From Serripes groenlandicus (lineage: Eukaryota; Mollusca; Bivalvia; Cardiida; Cardiidae): 64,000 bases of DNA. A program made the position numbers and the translations under genes. How positions within the stretch are numbered: the stretch's first letter is position 1; the number at the start of each line of letters is the position of its first letter. Under the pieces are notes generated by a model. That model made no database searches. It was not told the origin of the DNA and was given only the letters and a program-made list of their open reading frames with translations. The stretch covers positions 43,293,733 through 43,357,732 of the forward strand of contig JASEVX010000008.1 of the NCBI GenBank assembly GCA_031761405.1, read 5' to 3'. Shown piece by piece: positions 55,715 through 64,000 of this stretch.

Positions 55715-56790
55715 GTGTCCGTCTGTCTGTCTATATAATGTGATGTATGTTCGTCCATCTGTCTGTCTGTCTGTAAGTCCATCCGTCTGTCTGTCTGTCG
55801 GTCTGTCTGTCTTAACACAATATGATGTTTGTCCGTCCGTCTGTACATAATGTGTTGTGAGTCTGTCCGTCTGTCTGTCTTAGCACAATATGATGTTTGT
55901 CCATCCGTCTGTACACAATGTGTTGTGAGTCCATCCATCCGTCTGTCTGTCTGTATTTAAATAATATAATGTATGTACGTCTGTCTGTCTGTATTTACAT
56001 AATCTAATGTCTGTCCGTCTGTCTGTACACAATGTGTTGTGAGTCCATCCGTCCGACTGTCTGTCTGTATTTAAATAATATAATGTCTGTACGTCTGTCT
56101 GTCTGTATTTACATAATATAATGTCTGTCCGTCTGTCTGTCTTAGCACAATATGATGTTTGTCCATCCGTCTGTACACAATGTGTTGTGAGTCCATCCAT
56201 CCGTCTGTCTGTCTGTATTTAAATAATATAATGTATGTACGTCTGTCTGTCTGTATTTACATAATATAATGTCTGTCCGTCTGTCTGTCTTAGCACAATA
56301 TGATGTTTGTCCATCCGTCTGTACACAATGTGTTGTGAGTCCATCCATCCGTCTGTCTGTCTGTATTTAAATAATATAATGTATGTACGTCTGTCTGTCT
56401 GTATTTACATAATATAATGTCTGTCCGTCTGTCTGTACACAATGTGTTGTGAGTCCATCCGTCCGACTGTCTGTCTGTATTTAAATAATATAATATCTGC
56501 ACGACTGTCTGTCTGTATTCAAATAATATAATGTCTGCACGTCTGTCTGTCTGTATTTACATAATATAATGTCTGTCCGTCTGTCTGTCTTAGCACAATA
56601 TGATGTTTGTCCATCCGTCTGTACACAATGTGTTGTGAGTCCATCCATCCGTCTGTCTGTCTGTATTTAAATAATATAATGTATGTACGTCTGTCTGTCT
56701 GTATTTACATAATATAATGTCTGTCCGTCTGTCTGTCTTAACACGATATGATGTTTGTCCGTTTGTCAATATGATGTTTGTCCGTTTTTA
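55715..56790 (+). repeat. TGTCTG-rich satellite with higher-order unit of about 148 bp
   Basis: Runs of GTCTGTCTGTCTGT and GTCCGTCTGTC alternate with TTAGCACAATATGATGTTTG, ACAATGTGTTGTGAGTCCAT and ATTTAAATAATATAATGT. The CTTAGCACAA landmark recurs at 56141, 56289 and 56589 (148, then 300 = two units). The repeated TDRRTD-like frames on the minus strand are artefacts. Confidence 0.92.
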
Positions 56791-56809
56791 TCGATACCCC
56801 CCTCAACCC

Positions 56810-57640
56810 GGGGGTGAGGGTTTTTGGGAAAACCCCCTTGAGCTGTACTGTATTAACCCGGAGAATATTTTCCCGTAAGGTTGCATATATAACACTTGCT
56901 TTCGGGATATTCGTATTTTGGCCAAGGTAAAAAACAGAGCTAATGTTAAATAGTAAGTTATGGGTACAATTTTGGGTAAATCGTTGATTTTAATGTTTAT
57001 AAATGTGAAAAGTAAGCTCTTAGCATGGGATTGAATATTTCAGTTGAACACACTTCTACTTCTGGTGTGACAACAATGTTTGTAACACTAGGCGTGAATT
57101 TAGTGGTAAATTTGAATACCAGTTTTCGCGTCCAAGATTTCTTGAAAAGGTGCTGGAAACGTGGTATTTTTGACTTCATCCACAGATTGCCTATTGTTTT
57201 GTGTTTTTGTTGGGTGATTTTTGGAATAAAGGTTAAAATAGGTACTTTTGTCCCACTATTTTTAACCTGTCAGACCACTTTTGTGGCCAATTCTTTCCAT
57301 AATATTGACTGTGAGTGTGACTTTCAGTCATTTTCTTATAATTATGGCACTCCTTGATATCCTTTTTATCAAACCAGTATGGATATTATGAGAAAATTTG
57401 AGAGAATAAAAGTTGGGGTGTCCTCAGGAAACAGAAAATCAGTTTTCAACCGTGTTATGCCACCTAAATGTACGACAAGCGCCATATTGGTGGAAACTGT
57501 GAAGAAAACTATTGACGTATTACTTCAACCCAAACTATTGAAACAAGTTTCAGTTTTTCTGGAAACGGTTCAAACCCTTGAAACCGAAACCGAAACTGGT
57601 TTCTTATCAACAAAAACGCCCTACATTTAATGTAGTCTTT
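56810..57640 (+). mobile_element. DNA transposon piece B, with left terminal repeat
   Basis: The left 42-bp terminal repeat is at 56810-56851 (GGGGGTGAGGGTTTTTGGG... to GAGCTGTACTGT). The inner sequence matches piece A (47365-48010) up to about 57480. Small frames on both strands over this part are shared by both copies but show no transposase motif. Confidence 0.65.
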
Positions 57641-58065
57641 TTGACCTTTTATTATAGTTGCTTTGTTATATATCTTCGTGGTATATATTATATATTATTT
57701 TTGTTACATTGTCTCCAGTAGATACTAATGAACAGATTACCCTTTATCCACCTGATACATTTCAATATATTCTGACAGGGGCAACCGGACTAGTAGAGGG
57801 AAAAGAGAAAACATAAAATGTGTTTGAAGTTGCAATTGAAATTGGCCAAAAACCGCCACAGAGATGAAAATGAAAAAGATATTAACATATACAGATAGTA
57901 AACATACAAAATAATGTACAAAACAAAATTAGGAGTTGGAAAGGGTGGGGAGGTTAAAAAACAAAATTCCTTCTCGTAAGTGTTTGAAACAAAGAAAATC
58001 TGCAAGCGTGTATGGAGCCAGATGATTGGTTGATCTGTGTCGCCTGATACACTACATATTAATAT
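57641..58065. other. No gene recognised
   Basis: AT-rich sequence; the 105-residue minus frame at 57790-58107 has no recognisable domain. Confidence 0.35.
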
Positions 58066-58260
58066 CCGAATCACGTGACAAAGACAGAGCCAGTGATTGA
58101 CAGACACCAGTCACATTACCTACGCTCTGCAGGCCCTGTCACGTGACTAAGGACAACATGCCTCAGAGCGTAACCAAATCACGTGACAGGGATACAGCTA
58201 GTGATTGGCTAAAACAAGTCACATTACACAGACAACATGCAGGTTCTATCACGTGACAAA
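58066..58260. promoter_or_regulatory. Cluster of four TCACGTGAC boxes in a duplicated block
   Basis: RTCACGTGAC occurs at 58070, 58138, 58178 and 58248, spaced 68, 40 and 70 bp. A unit of about 108-110 bp (AGTGATTG, AGTCACATTAC, CACGTGAC) is duplicated. CACGTG is the E-box bound by bHLH-zipper factors, and the site at 58138 equals the GTCACGTGAC (CLEAR-type) form. Function is inferred only. Confidence 0.4.
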
Positions 58261-59404
58261 TACATGCCCCAGAGCAACTGAATTCATCCCACTGATGATT
58301 AAGGCATGTCAACAATAACATAAAGACTTTTTTTATATATTATATAAGCCAGTCCACGACAAAACCTGTATTAGTGACAACAAAATATTTTTTGAGTGTT
58401 TTGTATTTCCTAAAATATCAACCGTTTACCTTCATAATGATACCAGAATTAGCCAAATAGTCCTACATATACTCTCTTAATTACGATATAAACATACCAA
58501 CTGTCATAAGAAAACGAAAAACAAACCGGCGTTTAAACGACAATGATAGTGTGGTTAATGAAACCGCCATTCTATTCTCGTTTGAAGTAATATTCGGATA
58601 AAATAGACGGCAGACAGTAGGGAATAGAATTTCATGCGTGCTGATATCAATTCCATACATCTGCCATGACAAATTAGACAACAAAATGCGAATTAAAAGG
58701 AAAGTTTCTCCAAAACATTTTAACAGTTATAAGATTATTTCTGATTTATTAAAAATTCGCCCGAGAGATATTTATCTAAAAGATATATCATTTTAGGCAC
58801 ATGTTCGTCTACCATTTGCCGAAATTTTAAGAATATATATCGAGCCGATCTTTAATAAATCATAATGCAGTTAAACGTCTGTCGCGCTTCGGAACGTTCA
58901 CTGCTCAAATATTAGATAGAAACGCATCTAGTGTATGTAATAAAAGGCACACCACATTTTTTCATTATAATCATCAATTTCAATATTTTAAGTACCCCCT
59001 TTCCCCCCTAGTAAATAATGGTAGGTTATATTTATTTGCTTCTCTTTAAAGATTCAAAATAGCTACTATATTGCAATTTATATAGTAAATACATTAAAAA
59101 TACAACAAAAGAATACTTGCATTTTTACGAGATAGTGAGAATGATATTTTCAACAATATCGATATATGCTAAAGTGAGAATTGTGCATCAGTAACGCAAC
59201 ATAAAGAAATTTCGTGATTCAATGAGTAGTGACGGGTTGATACCGTAATTCATGCTAACATAATTACATTTTAGGTATACATCCAATTCGAGCAGTGAGT
59301 CATGACGAAACCTAATGGATTGTTCTATTATCCAAAATAGGGATGATCATAAAAATATGCGCCCGTTTTGATAATAAGTAAAATCCTGACATACCACCAG
59401 TTCG

Positions 59405-59475
59405 AATGCAAAGTTAGCGGTTTAACAAGAGCATTGAACTCGTTATGCCAAGGTCCCGAGTTCGAGTCGTAATGG
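59405..59475 (+). mobile_element. tRNA-like stretch
   Basis: GTTAGCGGTTTAACAAGAGC (A-box-like) and TCCCGAGTTCGAGTCG (B-box-like) are correctly spaced with CTCGTTA between. The acceptor stems do not pair. It is more likely a SINE head than a tRNA gene. Confidence 0.35.
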
Positions 59476-59644
59476 ATTACATGTACATCTTTTTATTTTA
59501 TGTAGTTTCTACGTAACTATTAATCGCGCAATGTCCTTAATTATCGTGATTGTATATTTACCTGCGAAGGTATAAATGTAGCATACAAATGTAGAACGAC
59601 GTATTATAGCATACACAGCTATGCAGTCGACATCGAATTATAGT

Positions 59645-59692
59645 GATGATGATGATGATGATGATGATGCTTATGATAATGATGATGATATA
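59645..59692 (+). repeat. (GAT)n microsatellite
   Basis: About nine GAT triplets, then an imperfect stretch with CTTATGATAAT. Confidence 0.9.
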
Positions 59693-59877
59693 TTATGTAC
59701 ACTATTTTTGTCGAGGTGTTTGATGATCTTTATGTCATATAGTTATAATGAATATTAAAAATGAAGAAACCAATGAAATCTAAAAATAAAACAAACAAAT
59801 AAAATAATAATTCCTTAAATAAATATATGCATACATACACATAGATCAAAGCTAAATGAAAAAAAAGAGAAAATTGT

Positions 59878-59945
59878 GGTGGGATCGAACCCATGTCATA
59901 AGACTGAATTCGTTAATCTTACCGACTCAACCGACTGAGCTAATA
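59878..59945 (-). mobile_element. tRNA-like stretch, reverse
   Basis: On the minus strand, TTAGCTCAGTCGGTTGAG is a good A-box and CATGGGTTCGATCCCACC a good B-box. The anticodon arm does not fold into a 5-bp stem with a 7-nt loop, so I do not call a functional tRNA. Confidence 0.4.
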
Positions 59946-60904
59946 ATCTATTATCATACTTTCTAGTCTAAACCAATATGTATTTATATATTTAACTGTA
60001 CCGAGGTGTTCCGAATACAAAAGTTACCTCCCCCTGCCAAAAGTGTATATTTACATCGCTAGTGACTGCTTGACTCCTGGTGAACTCCACTGAATAAACA
60101 TGTCAAATGACTATTTAGATTTTTGTCTACGTTGAGATATAATTTTATTATTTAGCATTTTGCTAAATTTCCTAAATTTGACGTTCATTTGACGTCTTTT
60201 TTTACATAACGTTCTTGCACGTCGCTAAACAACTTTACTATTTCACAACAAAATAATGTCATGCACGTTTTCGGTATCTTCTGTTTGTGTATATTTGAAA
60301 TATACACAGCTTAAACTGGTACTTTCTTGTAAAATTATGCTGTGGCCCGCCTATGCCTCAACTCGTTTCTTTGACAACAATTTATAACTAAACTAATGAC
60401 AATTTTAGAAATATTAATTCGTCATAATGTAGAGCAAAAACAAATATACATATGGTATGAATTCCGAAATATGTATTAACTAATACAAGAATCACTAAGA
60501 AAGTGTTATTACTTTTTGAATACCCCTTGTATAATAATATATAAACAGATTTCCAAGTATGATTAACCCTGTATACTGTTTTACGTCTATTTATATACTG
60601 TATCATTTGCAATAAAATAACTATTCGGGAAGAAATAAATTAAAATATCCATTTTAAGTAGGGAGTAGATTTCATGATACCATAAAGTTGATGTTTATTG
60701 TGCAAAACAAAAGGTTGTCAATTTTAATTCCACTAACTGCGTTTCAGTTCAAAAATCGCAATGTGCGTTCCGACGTGCGACATCGGTAAAACGGCATTCT
60801 GATTTACTAAAAATCGGCTCCACACATTTTCTTGAAATTCTGGTAACTTGAAGTAGAAAGGGTGATCTTAATGATATGTATTTCTTAAAAAGTTAAAAAT
60901 GATG

Positions 60905-61065
60905 TAATTACTTTGAAAATATTCCAGCGAAATTTTCATTAACAAACGGGTATTTCTATCTGAATCGTCATGGCAGAAACATTAAATTTATATCATGACA
61001 CAGGTAACTTTATTCTCTATAATTCGGTGTTACAAATACCCGATTTTTAATGAAAATTCCGCTGG
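60905..61065. repeat. Hairpin inside the 3.1-kb element
   Basis: CCAGCGAAATTTTCATTAAC with AACGGGTATTT (about 60926-60956) is mirrored by AAATACCCG, then TTAATGAAAATTCCGCTGG (about 61035-61065). Confidence 0.7.
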
Positions 61066-61437
61066 AGGTAATTGCATAATTTTTAATTTACTAAGCATTT
61101 ACTCCGAGAGATTTTTTACACAAATACATATTAACTTTGGAAATTAAATTCAAGATAATACTGTTAAGGAATGGACAGCCTTTTTTTCGTGTTCATGGGG
61201 GTATGAACAAATAAAACTGATCACGCGCTATGAAACCGCAAAGCCAAGGAAAATTTTCTTCATGGGGTTATGAACAAAATATTTCAGCCAATCACAGACA
61301 AGCAAAAGTCATGTACACAAAAAAAACTAAAATATTTTACGGTAAACCGACGTTGACGAAAAATGTGACGTCATAAAATTGGAAATTCCAAAAGTCATAC
61401 GTTATGTGACTAATACAGGTTTTGTCGTGGACTGGCT

Positions 61438-61869
61438 CAGATATATTCACACATATGTGTATGAGTATATGAATACACAGACACAAATAGGCATACGTAC
61501 CATAAGACACAGGTCATCTCTGACTCAGTGGATAGATAAACGGGACGATTAATACTAAAAAAAAACATAAATGGTTATTTTCGTTCACAGGTAACAGGTG
61601 TGAGATTTTGTTTTGTTTTTTTTCTTCAAAAACCCGTGAAGCTTTCTGAAATGAAACTGGCCAAAACCACGGGGGCCGCCATTTTGGGTATGTATAAAAT
61701 GAGACGAAAAACACGGATTTAAAATTATGTCGTCTTTTTTATCATTTTTTTTTTTAATTATATATTTTGGGTATGTATACGTCTTTTTAATCAAATTATT
61801 TTAAATCGATATTTAAGATCATTAAAGTGCTGTGTTATGTGGGAATTAACATTTGTACGAAAAGTTAAA
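61438..61869. other. No gene recognised
   Basis: AT-rich sequence with A- and T-runs (for example 61555 and 61745). The lysine-rich frames are artefacts of these runs. Confidence 0.4.
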
Positions 61870-62645
61870 AAATAAATGGAACTCTGTAAGAAATATGTTT
61901 TCCCGTTCGTTAAAAAAACGACAGCATTAGTCTTCTTACGCCCGAAACTAAATATTGACTGTATAGTAGCCAAAGAAGGACGTGACGTCATTTCCGTAAC
62001 ACTTCATCTTGGCGTAACGTCAATGGTGCGACGTCGTTTCCCGCCAAAAAAGTGGTATCAACATGAAAGACCCCAAATTCCCATACATGTGCTATTGACT
62101 CAATCATTCAAAGTATAATTATTTATCAAACATTGTGGCAAAAGGATAACTTTCTCATAAAGAGCAATTGTTCTTTTGGCGACAATCTTTTCCTAAATCG
62201 TCTGTTGCAAAGGCCTCAGAAAGCGTCTCTAATAGGGAAAGGGTTTAGCAGAAATGTGACCCCTTACATAATTTGTTCCAGTCATATTGACTGGTTGAAA
62301 AAGGCAGTCGCCAGGTGGCATCAGAAAAGGGCTGATCTATTTGCTTCTTTACCATAATGCAGGTGATCGATTAAAGATCATCTTGGCCCTCATGTTTTAA
62401 CCTCGTTCATTATAAATGTATTCCTTGATTTTCTGAAAGCTTTTACATTATTAATTTCTGTTCGTAATAATAGACGACAGCAATACGAATTCCAAATATG
62501 TTTTGATAATGCAAGAGACATGACATTAACATTATTATTGTCTAGTCAATTACTTATGAATCCTTTTGTATGGCCAAAGTAAGCTCTTTAATTTTGTTTA
62601 TAATTATCTTGCCCTCTTTTCGTAAATAGGTAGCACCTATAGATA
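61870..62645 (+). repeat. Dispersed repeat interrupted by a MITE
   Basis: The two ends, 61895-62045 (GTAGCCAAAGAAGGACGTGA, TGACGTCATTTCC, TCGTTTCCCGC) and 62570-62645 (TATGGCCAAAGTAAGCTC, AATAGGTAGCACCTATAG), match the reverse copy at 37960-38300. The middle holds a piggyBac-like MITE at about 62110-62255. The 74- and 80-residue frames are not gene-like. Confidence 0.6.
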
Positions 62646-63140
62646 TATTACTCTACCCTTTTCCCATATGCAACAAATCTCGAGCAGACGACTTTAAAAG
62701 CAAAAATATGCGTAGTTTCTATAAACGTCATAAAACGGCTGCAAATGGGACAGGGTTTATACTTTAAGTCTATTTACATGTAAAATATGTCCATATAGAA
62801 ACAGGGTAGAACATATGTTGGAAAAGCAGAAATTACTAACAAATAAACTACGATTTCTTTTCCTTTTCCCACAACGTTTTTTAAAGTTTCATATACTGCA
62901 GATGTTTCAAAGCTTATGTTAGCTGAAGGTATATGAGGACATTAGTTAAATCGAAACAAGTAAACATTTACCTCATTGTTTATGAAGCGTCGTCTGCAAG
63001 TATTTACTGCAAAGTATACTGGTTAAAGACAGTTGAAAAGATTGCTGAAAATGGAGAACTTCTCACTTTGAGCAGTTTCTTCTTTTCCCAATATGTTTTA
63101 AAAAAGAATTGGCTACATAGGAGTCAACTGTCGTCTTTAT
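62640..63140. mobile_element. Two or three decayed piggyBac-like MITE copies
   Basis: CCCTTTTCCCATATGCAAC with GAGCAGACGACTTTAAAA (62657), then ATAAACGTCATAAAACGGCT and GGGACAGGGTTTAT. At 62860-63140 there are TTTTCCCACAACG, GAGAACTTCTCACTTTGAGC and TTTCTTCTTTTCCCAATATG, with fold-back structure. Confidence 0.55.
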
Positions 63141-63654
63141 GAAGCGAGCACACGATTTAATTTCAAATTAATACACCATAGATAACGATCGAACTTACCT
63201 GGCCCACATGGTTATTCGTATATATATCTATTTTCCTTTGCTTACGTTATGCACACCAGCTATCATATGAAGTTTGTACCCTGATTACTGAAGTACAAAC
63301 TCCAAACAATGCTCCCATATCACATAGCAAACAATCACAGCATTTTACACTTGTGATTGGTCAATATCGAGAATGATATCTCGTCCATTAATCGGAGTAC
63401 AGATTACATACTTGTATGGTTTTCGAGCCAGGTCATTAAATGAGATAATTTACCTGAAAGGTAATAAAGTTGAAAGGTTGAACAATTTCCCAAGGGTAGG
63501 CTACATTCCATGAATTGACGCGAGCAATTACAAAGCGTAATTGGGAGTAATCTGACAAAACCTTCTGTTTAACTAACAGTATACAGCCAAGAATGATGTT
63601 CGCTTAATACAGTTCTTCTTTAATATATAGATACAGTTAAAATGTATTTAAAAG
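63141..63654. other. No gene; possible splice donor on minus strand
   Basis: On the minus strand ATGTGGGCCAG is followed by GTAAGTTCG at about 63200-63190, a good donor context, but the open part is only four codons. Nothing else was recognised. Confidence 0.25.
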
Positions 63655-63880
63655 GTTTTTTTACTCTTTCACTGCCGAATTTTACAAAGTCGACTTTTCC
63701 ATTTTAAAAATAGGACCATTTCATTTTTCGTCCAACAGGGCATTTGAAAAAATGTAATATCTAAGTGGCAAACAATGCAGATTACAGGAGAGTCAGGTCG
63801 TTATGAGCTGCTAACCTGAATCTGATTTGTTTGCAAAAACCTTGAATTGCCTTTGACAGCAGTTTCTTTATGACAAAAGG
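63655..63880 (+). mobile_element. MITE-like repeat, copy 3
   Basis: It begins CTCTTTCACTGCCGAATTTT. It shares TTTTCGTCCAACAGGGCA, ATCTAAGTGGCAAAC and GGAGAGTCAGGTCGTTATGA with copies at 1-190 and 21575-21745. It is the most complete copy. Confidence 0.65.
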
Positions 63881-64000
63881 GGCATTTTAACAGTGTACCC
63901 TAACAGACCGGTTGATTGGTGAGTGCTAGTTAAAATGTTAGACTTGTATGCTTGGCTAAACTAGCACATTACTGAGTCTTCGATGTGTTATGTCAATCTG

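Larger units (their letters stand above)
58347..61437. mobile_element. 3.1-kb element with 29-bp perfect terminal inverted repeats
   Basis: The left terminus 58347-58375 (AGCCAGTCCACGACAAAACC, ending GTATTAGT) is the exact complement of the right terminus 61409-61437. Additional inverted blocks occur inside: GAGCCGATCTTTAATAAATC near 58853 against GATTTACTAAAAATCGGCTC near 60802. No transposase frame was found; the longest frames are about 70 residues. It contains (GAT)n and two tRNA-like stretches. No clear target-site duplication could be fixed. Confidence 0.7.

Noticed and set aside
55678..56502. Repeated TDRRTD-type proteins on the minus strand
   Set aside because: They are artefacts of the TGTCTG satellite.
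59878..59945. Functional tRNA gene
   Set aside because: Strong A and B boxes but no proper anticodon arm.

Overview
This window is nuclear DNA from an animal, almost certainly a mollusc and probably a bivalve. It is AT-rich, has GT-AG introns, and carries a dense load of transposable elements and minisatellites. It also has tRNA-derived SINEs, an APE-type LINE, and many short inverted-repeat elements. There are no operons, Shine-Dalgarno sites or bacterial genes. Nearly all long open frames are accidental translations of tandem repeats or transposons.

The one clearly recognisable host gene lies on the minus strand from 22171 down to 1665. Six spliced exons (22045-22171, 21120-21326, 19100-19185, 17463-17549, 4423-4509, 1665-1812) join in phase into a CD38/BST1-type ADP-ribosyl cyclase. 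All five residues known to form the family active site are present. The last exon ends in a hydrophobic tail typical of a GPI-anchor signal. The first coding exon (signal peptide and first conserved Cys) was not found. Intron 5, about 12.95 kb, is filled largely by repeats: a 40-bp minisatellite (5013-6411), a hairpin array (6655-7025) and a 9-kb head-to-tail array of composite elements (to 15806).

From 22.2 to 37 kb there are minisatellites and remnants of a large virus-like or Polinton-like DNA element. These include a broken packaging-type ATPase at 26147-27301, a decayed convergent frame at 24098-25504, and two intact small frames at 34543-35167. A locally triplicated segment spans 32175-37446 and resumes at 43535. 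Inside the third copy, inverted GGACATTATCCCC-type repeats (37440-37640 and 43300-43535) enclose a damaged 4.3-kb LINE (39.0-43.26 kb).

From 43.8 to 64 kb there are more repeats. They include a palindromic MITE, a 28-bp minisatellite, and two complementary pieces of a transposon with a 42-bp terminal repeat. A probable first exon of a FLYWCH-domain gene lies at 55599-55682, followed by a 1-kb TGTCTG-rich satellite in its intron. A 3.1-kb element with 29-bp perfect terminal inverted repeats occupies 58347-61437.

The most unusual structure is 6655-15806. Two unrelated sequence families share one architecture and lie in the same orientation, three of the four family-1 copies being joined directly end to end. 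That architecture is a CCCCAAC hairpin head, a TTATT run, a body, a tandem core and a tail ending CTTGTTATT or TAGTTATT. The roughly 120-bp core unit carries a GGCCAT...ATGGCC dyad about 43 times, all within an intron of the cyclase gene.
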